From: Larkinella terrae
GTDB lineage: Bacteria; Bacteroidota; Bacteroidia; Cytophagales; Spirosomataceae
Length of the DNA stretch: 64,000 nt
NCBI RefSeq assembly: GCF_009668025.1
Contig: NZ_WJXZ01000006.1
Coordinates: 1-64,000 of the forward strand
Direction of reading: 5' to 3'
Shown here: positions 16,105 to 26,100 of the stretch, one piece after another
Position numbering within the stretch: position 1 is the first letter of the stretch
Layout: every line of letters starts with the position of its first letter
Notes under the pieces: generated by a model
Databases searched by the model: none
What the model saw: only the letters and a program-made list of their open reading frames with translations
What the model was told of the DNA's origin: nothing
Made by a program: the position numbers and the translations under genes

Positions 16105-18258
16105 ATGAACGAATGCTCCCCGAATCGGCTGTTGTCGATTGCCTGTCTGCTGAGTTTTGCCCTCTGTTTTTCCTGTTCAACCGAGCGGTATTCCGATCCG
16201 CTGACGCCCGAAGAATCGCTGAAGAAGTTTCAGATTCGGGAGGGTTTCAAAATCGAGATTTTTGCGGCTGAACCCATCATTGCGGACCCGGTCGATCTGG
16301 CTTTCGACGAACAGGGCCGGGCGTTCGTGGTTGAAATGGGCGATTATCCCGGCAAGCCGGAAGCCGGAAAAGGCAAGGGTAGGATTCGGATGCTGGAAGA
16401 TACCAACAGCGATGGCCGGATGGATCGTTCGGTGGTTTTTGCCGATTCCATTGCCGATGCCACCAGCGTGTTGCCCTGGGAAGGCGGATTGATTGTGGCC
16501 GCAGCCCCCGACATTCTGTTTTTGAAAGACACCACTGGCGATAACCGTGCCGACGTTCGGGAAGTGCTCTTCTCCGGTTTTTTTGCGAACAATTCCGAAG
16601 CGCAGATCACGAGCCTGCGGTACGGCATTGACAACTGGATTTACGCCAACAACAACGGCCAGGAAGGCCAGATCCGGTTTAACCGGAAACCCAATGCGCC
16701 CGCTTTGACCGTCAATGGTGGTGATTTCCGGTTTCGGCTGGATCGCGGGTTGTTCGAAGTGGAGTCGGGCTCCGGCCAGTTTGGGCTTGCAATCGACGAC
16801 TGGGGACATCGTTTCTTTACTCAGAACACGCTCCACATTCAGCAGGCGCCGATTGCCGGTCGGTATCTGCGTCGGAATCCGCATTTTTCGGCTCCCAAAT
16901 CGTCCGTCAATATTTCGGATCATGATCTGGAAATGTTTCAGGAAACCCCGCCCCCATACTGGCGCAAGGAGCGGACGGATCGTCGGCAGAAGCAATACGC
17001 AGAGGCCAAACTGGACCGAAAAGAATATGCGGAAGATCATTTTACCGGTTCTTCCGGCGGCCATTTTTACGACGGAGATGCCTTTCCTTCAGCCTATTAC
17101 GGATCGGTTTTTACGGGCGATGTGGCCGGGAATCTCGTTCACCGCGACGTGCTGACTCCTTCGGCCGACAGCCCGATTTTTGTGGCTAAACGGGCGGAAG
17201 GCGAGACCGATCGCGAGTTTCTGGCGTCGACTGACCCCTGGTTCCGGCCCGACAATGTGACTACCGGACCCGACGGTGCGCTGTATGTGGTTGATTTCTA
17301 CCGTCAGCACATTGAAACCCCGGTTTCGATTCCCGACGATCTAAAGGCCGACATGGATTTTTTGAATGGAAATGATAAAGGGCGGATTTACCGCATTCTC
17401 CCGACCGATTCGAAAAACCGCCCGGCTGCATCGCCTAATCTGCGCACTCGGAATTCGGCGGAACTGGTGGAATTACTGGGGCATCCAAACCGGTGGTGGC
17501 GGTTGCAGTCCCAGCGCTTGCTGCTCGAACGGCAGGATCGATCGGTGATTCCACAGCTTTCAAAAATGGTGAGTGAGCACAGGGACCCGCGCATCCGGCT
17601 GCACGCGTTATATACGCTGGAAGGGCTGAATGCCCTCAACATCGGTTTGGTCAGGCTGGCGTTGCAGGATGCCCAGCCCGGCGTTCGCGAACACGGATTG
17701 ATCCTGGCCGAGCGGTTTCCCGATTTGCTGCCCCAGCTATTGAAAATGACCAATGATTCGTCCAGCCAGGTCGCCTTGCAGGCTTGTTTGAGCCTGGGCC
17801 AATTCACCAGCCCGGCCGTGGTTTCGACCCTGGCGGAAGTCGTCCGGAAACACGGTGAAAACAACTGGTTCAGGACCGCCGTGCTGAGTTCGTCGGCGGG
17901 TTCGTCGCCGGAATTACTGAACTTGCTCGTCAACCAGAAAACGATTTTTAGTGACACAACGTCCGGGAAAAAGGCGTTTTTAGCGGATTTCTCGAAGGTC
18001 ATTGGCCGCCGGAACCGACCCGCCGAAATAAGCCATTTACTGAATTTATTGACGAGTCCGGCCCAGCGGAAAGAGAGCTGGCAGGTGGCCGGTTTAACCG
18101 GGCTGGCCGAAGGATTTGCCAAAGCCGAACCCCAAAAGGGCGCTAATCCGGAGGTAAGCAGGGCGATTCAAAACCTGGAAAAAACCGTGCAGTCGGAAGA
18201 GGTGAAAAAAGCCATTCAGGCCGTGCGGGACGCGCTGGCAAAACCGGTTTCCAGTTGA
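16105..18258 (+). CDS. beta-propeller/HEAT lipoprotein (PVC-type dehydrogenase-like)
   Basis: A lipoprotein-like signal (Cys24 after LCFS) precedes a six-bladed propeller of the TIGR02604/DUF7133 type: FKIEIFAAEP, LAFDEQGRAFVVEMGDYP and repeated metal-like DTNSDGRMD and DTTGDNRAD motifs. Residues about 440-700 are HEAT-like helices. Related proteins often end in a cytochrome c domain, but no CxxCH is present here. It is probably anchored in the outer or inner membrane facing the periplasm. A soluble-glucose-dehydrogenase-like activity is suggested by fold only. Confidence 0.8.
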   Translation: MNECSPNRLLSIACLLSFALCFSCSTERYSDPLTPEESLKKFQIREGFKIEIFAAEPIIADPVDLAFDEQGRAFVVEMGDYPGKPEAGKGKGRIRMLEDTNSDGRMDRSVVFADSIADATSVLPWEGGLIVAAAPDILFLKDTTGDNRADVREVLFSGFFANNSEAQITSLRYGIDNWIYANNNGQEGQIRFNRKPNAPALTVNGGDFRFRLDRGLFEVESGSGQFGLAIDDWGHRFFTQNTLHIQQAPIAGRYLRRNPHFSAPKSSVNISDHDLEMFQETPPPYWRKERTDRRQKQYAEAKLDRKEYAEDHFTGSSGGHFYDGDAFPSAYYGSVFTGDVAGNLVHRDVLTPSADSPIFVAKRAEGETDREFLASTDPWFRPDNVTTGPDGALYVVDFYRQHIETPVSIPDDLKADMDFLNGNDKGRIYRILPTDSKNRPAASPNLRTRNSAELVELLGHPNRWWRLQSQRLLLERQDRSVIPQLSKMVSEHRDPRIRLHALYTLEGLNALNIGLVRLALQDAQPGVREHGLILAERFPDLLPQLLKMTNDSSSQVALQACLSLGQFTSPAVVSTLAEVVRKHGENNWFRTAVLSSSAGSSPELLNLLVNQKTIFSDTTSGKKAFLADFSKVIGRRNRPAEISHLLNLLTSPAQRKESWQVAGLTGLAEGFAKAEPQKGANPEVSRAIQNLEKTVQSEEVKKAIQAVRDALAKPVSS

Positions 18259-18333
18259 GGGCTAGCAGTTACAGGTTTAGAAAGGTTATGGTTTTATTCT
18301 AGCTTAACATGAATTTATGAATTAGCCAATTAA

Positions 18334-18490
18334 GTGCCAGCGGCACGAAATGTTTGTAGTAAAATAAATCATCCGGTTTCTCCTGTGTGCCATTGGGTAC
18401 GCAATTAGTTTTGTAAGTTGCGTACCCAAAGGCACGCAGGGGTGTTCGTACATACTTTCTTACGACTACAAATATCAGTCCGCTACGCGG
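18334..18490. repeat. nested symmetrical palindromic element
   Basis: The element is symmetrical from the outside in: hairpin GTGCC-AGC-GGCAC (18334-18346), ATGTTTGTAGT (18350-18360), a 23-bp arm (18382-18404), a 13-nt loop, the matching arm (18418-18440, one mismatch and one G-U), ACTACAAATAT (18465-18475), and hairpin CCGC-TAC-GCGG (18480-18490). It fills most of the 300-nt gene-free gap after the propeller gene. It looks like a REP/MITE-type repeat rather than a plain terminator, since no T run follows. Confidence 0.75.
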
Positions 18491-18559
18491 CCAAAAATCA
18501 ACTAGTTCGCGCTGACTATAACTGAAAACAAAATAGCTACTGAAAATCCTTTCGATTTA

Positions 18560-18928
18560 ATGAAGTCATTAAAATCCCGCCGGTTTTTCCTGAAACGTTT
18601 TTCTTCCGCTGGTCTTTTTCTGGGAAGCGGGAGCCTGATTTTTACGAACTGTGATTCAAAACCGGCGAAAACCGCCCAAACCGGTGAGCCCAAAAAACCA
18701 GTCGCGAATCCCTGCGAGGATTATTCCGAAGTCAGTGAGGGCGATTTGAAAAAACGAAAGGAGTTAGGCTACGTTACCAAATCGCCCGTTCCGGAAAAAA
18801 CGTGTAACTCCTGCAATCTGTGGCTGCCGCCCGCACCGGGCAAAGAATGTGGCGGCTGCATGTTGTTCAAAGGCCCGGTTTATGCCAATGCCCACTGCAC
18901 ATACTGGGCTCCGCAGGTCAAAAGCTGA
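18560..18928 (+). CDS. high-potential iron-sulfur protein (HiPIP)
   Basis: A Tat-like N-terminus (SRRFFLKRF followed by a hydrophobic stretch) leads to a 122-residue protein. The C-terminal 45 residues carry CNSC (82, 85), CGGC (97, 100) and Cys113 before TYWAP; the spacing C-x2-C-x14-C-x12-C is that of the 4Fe-4S cluster in HiPIPs. It should be a small periplasmic electron carrier. Neighbouring oxidoreductase-like genes are suggestive, but no specific partner is known. Confidence 0.85.
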   Translation: MKSLKSRRFFLKRFSSAGLFLGSGSLIFTNCDSKPAKTAQTGEPKKPVANPCEDYSEVSEGDLKKRKELGYVTKSPVPEKTCNSCNLWLPPAPGKECGGCMLFKGPVYANAHCTYWAPQVKS

Positions 18929-19276
18929 GGAAATACTTCACAATACGTACCGGTTTTTCCGTCGCGAAAACCGGTTCAATTCGTTGCCGAAAACCGTTCT
19001 GCTTCGGCGAAAAACCGCCTTTCCGTTCCGTAATATAGTTAGAAGTAGGTATTTGAGACCGGCTGAATCGAATGGTAATTTGGGAAACGATTTTCGTCTC
19101 CTGAACGACCATGAAACGCCTACGCTATGCTTTTTTACTGCTCTCTGGATGAGTGACTTATGAGTTCAGAAAGCCGTGAATTATCAACTGATACGAAAAA
19201 AAATAGCACGGACTCACTGACAACTCAAGGGTGGTTTTTATAAAGAGGTAAATCAATCATTTAACCTCTCCATCAA
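18929..19276. other. gene-free spacer with small dyads
   Basis: No convincing reading frame is present. It contains a perfect 9-bp inverted repeat ACCGGTTTT/AAAACCGGT (18949-18975, 9-nt loop, no T run) just after the HiPIP gene. A second dyad AGAGGTAAAT/ATTTAACCTCT (19244-19269) ends 7 nt before the next start codon, where it could hide the ribosome binding region. Confidence 0.5.
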
Positions 19277-19825
19277 ATGAAAACCTCGGCTTTCTTCTCA
19301 AAAAACGGATTCGTATTTCTGCTGGTACTCACGCTGGCCGGATTGCAAGGTTGTAAAAATCAGGATGTTGAGCCTGAATTTTATCTGTCGGCAACCATCG
19401 GCGGAAAAGCCTGGCGGGCCAACGTCAACAACAGCCAGAATATTACGGTTGGAGCTGCCAAAGTGAACAATTACGTCGTGGTTATCGGTCAGCAGAAAAC
19501 GGATAAAACCGCTACACTGGTGGTAATTTTTCCAAAAAATGTCGCGCTGAATCAGTCCGTCAAATTCACCGAATCGCAGCCCAGTACGCTGGCTTACTCG
19601 CCGGATGATTTGGAAGCCTACTCGATGGAGCCTTCGAGGGGCGGTTCCGGAACTTACACGGTTACGCGATTTGACGAAGAGAATCAGATGGTTGAAGGGA
19701 CATTTTCCGGTGACGCCATCAACATCAAGACCGGCGCCAAGCTGAAAATCACCGACGGTCGGTTCCGGTCCCAATTATTCGACGTACCGCCCACGACCAC
19801 GCCAGCGCCCAACACCAAACGATAA
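19277..19825 (+). CDS. lipoprotein, DUF6252-like
   Basis: A signal peptide ends in the lipobox LQGC (Cys26). The mature domain is beta-rich: it begins with YLSATIGGKAWRA and ends with VEGTFSGDAINIKTGAKLKI and ITDGRFRS, the layout of DUF6252-type Bacteroidota lipoproteins. The C-terminal tail is Pro/Thr-rich. It should be anchored to the membrane facing the periplasm or cell surface. Function unknown. Confidence 0.8.
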   Translation: MKTSAFFSKNGFVFLLVLTLAGLQGCKNQDVEPEFYLSATIGGKAWRANVNNSQNITVGAAKVNNYVVVIGQQKTDKTATLVVIFPKNVALNQSVKFTESQPSTLAYSPDDLEAYSMEPSRGGSGTYTVTRFDEENQMVEGTFSGDAINIKTGAKLKITDGRFRSQLFDVPPTTTPAPNTKR

Positions 19826-19876
19826 TCCACCCCTTTGCGCCTGACTTTTCACAAGCATAAATAACGCAAAGCAATT

Positions 19877-20410
19877 ATGAAAAAGATGAAAAAAGCACTT
19901 CTGTTCGTTCTCATGGGCGTGATGGGCATTCTGTCCGCAACGGCGCAATCAAGCAAATTTCCGGGAGACTGGAAGGCGGACGTAGGGCTCCTGGTGGCCA
20001 AACCGGTCTGGGCGTTCGGCACCACTCATTCATTCGGGTTTGGCATCGATGCCAGCCTGACCCGGCCGCTTCCGCAGGTAAAAAACCTTTATGTTGGGGG
20101 ACGGGTGTATTTTGCTCACTACCTGGCTAAAAAAGAGACGGCTTTTATATTCGCAACCGGCGATCCGGCCAACCTGATCGGGATTCTGGGCGATGCCCAC
20201 TACGTTTATCAGGACAAGTTTGTGGTTGGCGGAAATCTGGGTTTGGGTCTCCGGTTTCCGGCCTATTTTGGTACGGCGGGATTGGCCCGGGCGGGATACG
20301 TGGGTTACCAGTTACCGGTGAATAACCGGCCACTAACCCTGGCAGTTTGTCTGAGCCGAACCACGCTGGCCACGCACGTCTTTGCCCTTCGAGCTAGTAT
20401 CCGCCTGTAA
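19877..20410 (+). CDS. exported beta-rich protein, probably outer membrane
   Basis: A signal peptide (cut near ATAQ) is followed by about 150 residues of alternating hydrophobic strands with many Gly and aromatic residues (for example LYVGGRVYFAHYLAKK). This is compatible with a small outer-membrane barrel. It ends one base before the start of the DUF2279 gene, so the two are co-transcribed. No family could be named. Confidence 0.7.
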   Translation: MKKMKKALLFVLMGVMGILSATAQSSKFPGDWKADVGLLVAKPVWAFGTTHSFGFGIDASLTRPLPQVKNLYVGGRVYFAHYLAKKETAFIFATGDPANLIGILGDAHYVYQDKFVVGGNLGLGLRFPAYFGTAGLARAGYVGYQLPVNNRPLTLAVCLSRTTLATHVFALRASIRL

Positions 20411-21361
20411 ATGAGACGGTTTATCTTATTCCGTTTCGTAGCTTTCTGGCTGTTACTGTCCTCCAGGTTATATGGACAGCAATTCTATATGACGGATTCG
20501 ATTCCCAGGTTGAAGAAGTCCGCAACCTTCTACGGCGTTCTGATTTTTCACGGTGCGGCAACCACCGGTTCGTTTCTATCCTTAAACCGCTCCTGGTACG
20601 CCGATTACCCCCGGCAGTCATTTCATTTTACCAACGACTGGAACGATTGGAATAAAATGGACAAACTCGGGCACATGTGGACGGCTTATTCGCTGGCCCG
20701 GCTGTCGTCGGCATCCTGGAGATGGAGTGGGCTAAGCCCGACTGAAGCTGATCTGGCCGGAACCGTTTCGGCGCTGGGATACCAGAGCCTGATCGAAGTC
20801 GCGGACGGTTTTTCGTCGCACTGGGGATTTAGCTGGACCGATTTTGCGGCTAATCTGGCAGGAATCAACCTGTATCTTTCCCAGCAATTGATGTGGAAAA
20901 ACCAGCGCGTCCAGATGAAAGTGATGGCCTATAAACCGTATACCTACCGAGGTGAGCTTTCCGCGCGGGCCGAACAGCTTTTTGGAAACGGGAACATAAA
21001 CCGCCTTTTAAACGATTACAACGTTCAAACATATTGGCTCAGCGCCAATCTAAATACCTTACTTTCTGAAAACCGCCTGCCTCCCTGGCTGGGTATTTCC
21101 GTCGGCTACGGCTCCCGGCTGCTGCTGGGCCGGAACACGAACCAGTGGATGAGTCGAACGGGCTATGAAATTGATCGGTCGGATATTCCGCGCTACCACC
21201 GGTTTTTCATCGCGCCGGACATCGACCTGACCCGAATTAAAACGAAAAACCGCCTTTTACGGTCGGTTTTTCTGGTTCTGAATAGCTTCAAAATGCCCGC
21301 TCCGACCCTGGAGATTTCATCCAATGGCAACATTCAGTGGCATTTTTTGCTCCTGAACTGA
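20411..21361 (+). CDS. DUF2279-containing exported protein
   Basis: A signal peptide (cut near RLYGQ) leads to the DUF2279/YfiM-like core: FTNDWNDWNKMDKLGHMWTA, then GLSPTEADLAGTVSALGYQS and EVADGFSSHWGFSWTDFAAN. The His and Asp/Asn positions in DKLGH and DGFSSHWGFS are the family's conserved part. The rest is beta-rich. It begins directly after the preceding stop. The role is unknown; membrane-associated lipid or envelope functions are common guesses. Confidence 0.82.
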   Translation: MRRFILFRFVAFWLLLSSRLYGQQFYMTDSIPRLKKSATFYGVLIFHGAATTGSFLSLNRSWYADYPRQSFHFTNDWNDWNKMDKLGHMWTAYSLARLSSASWRWSGLSPTEADLAGTVSALGYQSLIEVADGFSSHWGFSWTDFAANLAGINLYLSQQLMWKNQRVQMKVMAYKPYTYRGELSARAEQLFGNGNINRLLNDYNVQTYWLSANLNTLLSENRLPPWLGISVGYGSRLLLGRNTNQWMSRTGYEIDRSDIPRYHRFFIAPDIDLTRIKTKNRLLRSVFLVLNSFKMPAPTLEISSNGNIQWHFLLLN

Positions 21362-21371
21362 GGGGTACGAA

Positions 21372-22757
21372 CTAGAAACTGCCACCCAAGGCCTTCAGCA
21401 ACGCGACGGTGTACGAGGCCCGCTGTCCCTGAAGCAATACCAACTGGCGTTCCGAATCCAGAACAGTCCGCTGCGAATCCAGCACTTCCAGAAAAGTTGT
21501 CAGGCCCTTGGTGTAGAGTTCCCGGTTGAGTTTTTCAGTATACCGGGCTGATTCCAGCGCCAGGTTCTGCGCGTCAATTTGCTGCCGCATGCTCTGCAGA
21601 TTATCGAGGGCGGTTTCGGCTTCTCGCTGGGCGTTCAGCATCCGTTGCTGGTACGACGCGTCGGCAGTTCGGACCTGTTGCTGGGCCAGAACAATGTTCT
21701 GCTGATTCCGTTTTCCTTCAAAAATCGGAACACTGGCGTTGAGGCCGAGCAGATACGTCATACTGGCCGGAAAAAACAGATTCCCAATTCGGCCGGTGAG
21801 CGTTCCACCCGCACCGACGAGGTTGATGCGGGGATACAGGGCCGCTCGATTGACCTGAACCTGAACATGGGCAACCTGGGTTTGCTGCTCGGCCTGTAAC
21901 AGATCCGGCCGACGGCGGAGCTGGTCGGCGGAAATAGCCGAAAAGGGTAACTCAGGAAAACCGGTACCCAAACGTCCCGCAGGAACCGTGAAATTGGCCG
22001 GATTCTGACCGCAAAGGCCCGCCAGCCCGTTGACCAGTTCGGTGCGGCTGCGTTCCAGGCCCAGCAGTTGCACGCGAACATTGGCAATGTCGGTTTCGGC
22101 CCGTTTGGCGTCGATTTCGTTTGTCAACCCCGCCTGAAACCGGGCGCGAATGATTGAAATGGTGGAATCGCGCAGGCCGATGTTTCGGCGAATCACGGCC
22201 TGTTCACTGTCATTCGCGCGAATGAGGTAGAATAAGCGGGCCACTTCCGACGCCACGATCAATTGCGTAATCTGCACATCCGACTCGGTAACCTGACGTT
22301 GCAAATCCGTCACCCGAACGGTGTTTCGGATGCGTTTGAACAGATCGACTTCGTAGCTGGCGTCGATGGGCAATACCTGCAGCGAATTGAGTTGAATGCG
22401 GGGTAACCGTTCACTGGTAACCGGCACGGCAACGGGGCGGTATTCCGATAAGCTTTGGGTGTTGAAATTCAGGCTGCTACGAATGGAAGGTGCCAGAAAT
22501 GACTCGGCCACCCGAACCCGAATCCGGGCTTCTTCCACCCGGCTGACGGCAACCCGAACGTCGGGATTGTTGGTTAAACCCAGGTCGATCAGCGAATCCA
22601 GCGTTGGGTCGTGGAAAACCGCCCAGCCGCTGCGAACGGAATTGGTTTGGAATGACGCAACCGACGCGCTACTTTCCGAAGAGGCCACCGATTGAGCCTG
22701 GGAAACCGTACTGCACAGAACTGCAATGGATAAGCTGTAAAAAAAAGTTTTTCTCAT
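21372..22757 (-). CDS. TolC-family outer membrane efflux protein
   Basis: A signal peptide (cut near SQAQ) precedes two repeated OEP domains of long alternating helices and short strands, giving 461 residues as expected for NodT/TolC-type channels. RRPDLLQAEQQ and the closing heptads (LESARYTEKLNRELYTKGLT) are typical. The channel would join an inner-membrane pump through a periplasmic adaptor, but no pump or adaptor gene lies on either side, so it is an orphan component here. Confidence 0.92.
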   Translation of the reverse strand: MRKTFFYSLSIAVLCSTVSQAQSVASSESSASVASFQTNSVRSGWAVFHDPTLDSLIDLGLTNNPDVRVAVSRVEEARIRVRVAESFLAPSIRSSLNFNTQSLSEYRPVAVPVTSERLPRIQLNSLQVLPIDASYEVDLFKRIRNTVRVTDLQRQVTESDVQITQLIVASEVARLFYLIRANDSEQAVIRRNIGLRDSTISIIRARFQAGLTNEIDAKRAETDIANVRVQLLGLERSRTELVNGLAGLCGQNPANFTVPAGRLGTGFPELPFSAISADQLRRRPDLLQAEQQTQVAHVQVQVNRAALYPRINLVGAGGTLTGRIGNLFFPASMTYLLGLNASVPIFEGKRNQQNIVLAQQQVRTADASYQQRMLNAQREAETALDNLQSMRQQIDAQNLALESARYTEKLNRELYTKGLTTFLEVLDSQRTVLDSERQLVLLQGQRASYTVALLKALGGSF

Positions 22758-23146
22758 ACTTTTTATATTGTTTCCGAACGCTGCCCGCCATCCGGAATCG
22801 AATCATCCGGACAATGGCCGCCACCTGCAACGACCGACCCCACCGGGATATGGGTTCGTGGAAAAACTCCGCTCGTCTTCAAAAGAAGTAATTCCACTAC
22901 CGCAACGGAAAACTTTTTCTCGAATAGTAAACGGACAATCTACATGGCAAAAATAACTGGAAATTCAGGAATCCTAACTGTCCAGAATTGAACTTATCGA
23001 AGGAGAGATGGTGAAAACAGAATCGATTTAACAACAGCCGGTAACTTTAAAAAGGTTTCGGTAACCTTAGAGATTTATGTTAATTCTTATAAAAGCCAAA
23101 TAATCTATTGCATTAACGTGCTAATGGGCGAAATTCCAAGGGTACA
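22758..23146. other. gene-free spacer between tolC and tamB
   Basis: This 389-nt stretch holds the upstream region of the leftward TolC gene and the region after tamB. A short inverted pair GGTAAC/GTTACC-like sequence (around 23040-23067) is the only structure noted. No ORF, RNA or full promoter was recognised. Confidence 0.5.
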
Positions 23147-26100
23147 CTAAAGCTGAAAATCGTCTTTTTCCTGAAGAGCGGACGTTTCCGAAACCGGGGC
23201 CGGAATTGTATTGGCGGGTCGTTCGATCGGCGTTGGCTGCGGTTGAATTCCGGGTCGGGGAGGCACGGCAGCAGGACCGAACAGTCGGTTGAACGAGCGC
23301 GTATACTGGATACTCATACCGCCACCGGTAGTCAGCGTTCCATACGTAGTGGCGTTGATCGTTCCGAGCTGGTTCTGGTTCCGGTTATACATTTTCAACC
23401 GCAGTTGGCCGTCGGGCGAGAGCCAGTATTCGAGCGTCCATTCGCCCAGCAGACTGGCAACGCTGGTCTGATTCTGACCGTACGTAAAACCGCCGTCGCG
23501 GCTGATCCGGAAGCGGTCGTTGAAGCGGTAGGAAAGCCGGACCTGGAGGTTGTTGACCAGATTCTGGTCCAGCCCGTTCAGTGAAACGCCTACATCCAGG
23601 TTTTTGTCCAGCGTGGAAGCCAGGCGACTGATCTGGTTGGAGAGCAATTCACTCAGGCTGTTGGTCAATCCCGATCCCACCATATTATTGCCCGCCGACG
23701 ATGCCGGATCGATCAGTCCCAATCCTTCGCCGGGGGCCAACTGATTGAATAACAGAATGCTGCTGACCTGTCGCCCGAGTTCCTGATCATTACTTTTCAA
23801 CCGCGATTCAAACGCGGCCACCGCCTGCCGGAAATCCGGTTGTTGCGGGTATTCTTTTACTTTCAGATCGTATGAAATATCGGGGGCCAGCAGCCGACCG
23901 TTCAGATTGATCAGCAAATCGACCGGATACCGGCGTGTACGGTCGGGATTATTGGTGGAGCTGGACGAATAATATTGCAGAATCGGCGCAAGCGAAGCAT
24001 ACTGCGTATAGGCGGTTTTGACATCGACCATCGCTTCATACGGATCACCGGTCCAGGTAATCCGACTGTTGGGCAGCATCTGAAACCGCTTATTGATCAC
24101 ATTTTCAAACGTGAATGTGTACTCGCCCTGCTGAATTTCGTAGGCACCGGTCATCGTAAAATCACCCTTGGTGTCGATTTTCATGGCGAGCTGACCCGTA
24201 CCGTACGCCTTGATAATGTCGCCCGTCTGGCGGTCTAACTGGATCTCGCAATACGCATCGGGTGTAATCGACAGGTTGAAATCCATCCGGATGCCCGACA
24301 AATCGACCACCGGTTCGTTGGTCTGCGCCACGCTGTCGCGGTGGGCCGGGCTGACGTTGATAAACCGGATCACTTCTTCCTTGGAAACCGTAGTGGCCTG
24401 ATCGAGCGGAATATAAATTTTGGTGCCCCGGTTGCTGGTAACATTGGCGCGGATGTTCAGATTGTCAAAAGGTCCGTCAATGCTGGCCCGGCCGCTGGCG
24501 ACGGCGGTCCCGTAAAACTGATCGTTGTCCTTGAGCGTCGTGTTCAGAATCTTGAAGTTCTTCATGTCCACGATGTTCAGATCCACCGTGAAGTACTTGA
24601 ATCCGTCGTGGAAAACACCCCCCCGCAAAGTGGCACGTCCGCCGTTCAAATCGGTAAGAACCATGTTTTTGGCGACAATTTCGCTGGCACCAAAGTAGAC
24701 TTTGTCCGAAAAACCGATGTCCGCTTTCAGGTAGTCGAGCGTCAGTCGGCCGTTGGTAATATCGACCGTTCCACCCAGGACCGGGCTGGACACTTTCCCT
24801 TTGATGGTCACCACTCCCGTGGCGGTTCCGCCAAGATTCGTGGCAATGTCTTTCACGAAAGGCTCCAGAATCCGCAGATCGGTTCCTTCCAAAACCGCTT
24901 TCAAATCCAGCGGATTCGATGCCGATGCCCCCGGCGTGTACACACCGGTAATAGCCAGAAGCTCCCGGTCAAGCCGTCGGATGCGGGTGTCCAGATTGAT
25001 TCGGTTGGACTGATCGAGCGTACTGCGGTTGACAACATTCCCAATCAGAAAATCATTGTATTTCAGGGAATCAATCGTCATATTTCCGTCCAGCAACGGC
25101 AAACCGTAAAGGCCCCGAATGGCTACTTTTCCGTTGGCAACTCCGGAAATTTTCGTTTCCAGAACCGGGTTCAGCGTTGCCAGTAAAAAGTTTCTGGCCT
25201 CAACATCAAGGGTTTGCAATGAATCCTGCGACGCCCGACCGCTGATTGAGATAAATTGATTCTGATTGGAAACCGCCAGGTTGCGAACGGTGATTTCCGG
25301 CCCGACAATCCGGATCAGGTTTTCGGGCGAAATCGTCCAGATGCTGTCGAGTAACCGGAATTTCGATTGCTCGAGTTCGATGTCGATGGCATCCCCTTTA
25401 AACGTCAATGAACCGTTCAAATCGGCCCGGTTGCTGCTTTTTTGCTGCTGTAAGCTAGTCGTAAAATCAATGTGATTGACATCCCACGAAGCTTCAGCCT
25501 GGAGGTTTTCGGTGGCCGCCAGCGAGCCAAACTGCTGTTGTTTCGAACCAATGATCAGCGAAGCCAGCACGTCTGGCGAGTTGACAAACTTGGAGGTATT
25601 AAGATCGACCGTGCTTTTGTAGAAGTTGTACGTGTCGAATTTTAGCGTGTCAATTGTGCCGGTCAGCGTCAGTAACGAGGACTGATCGACGCCAAAACGG
25701 CCTTCCAGCTTCGTATTCGGTGACGCATACAGCGAAGGGTAAATCAGCGTGAGCAGCGGCTGCGCATTTTTCAGCAAAAAGGAATAGTCGATGTTGTACG
25801 GAACCACCGGAACCGGTTTCCGAAGCTTTTCCTGGTAGTATGCGGCCATTCCGGCGGCATTCCCGGCAAAATTCAGGCGGTATTCCTTCGCAATGCGGTT
25901 CAGGTCGTCGGCGACGTGCGTCAACTGGAAATTGCCTTTCAGGTTCGCGTCCAGGTAGTCGGAATTGACCGAAATTGTCCGTTCATTGCCCGTAACCGAC
26001 GACGCGAAAAAGAGTGTATCCAGGATCAGATTGCGTTTTCCATACGTCAGGTAGGTGTTCAACAGCCGCGCATTTCCGACCAGTTCGTTGACGGTATTGC

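Noticed and set aside
16177-17064. 295-residue leftward frame opposite the propeller lipoprotein
   Set aside because: The opposite product lacks a start context and has shadow-type composition; the rightward gene has clear propeller motifs.
24341-25186. 281-residue rightward frame opposite tamB
   Set aside because: It is a shadow of the tamB frame: the leftward protein is a clear TamB with anchor and DUF490 domain, and the opposite product has no plausible fold. The same applies to frames at 25916-26929 and 23975-24238.
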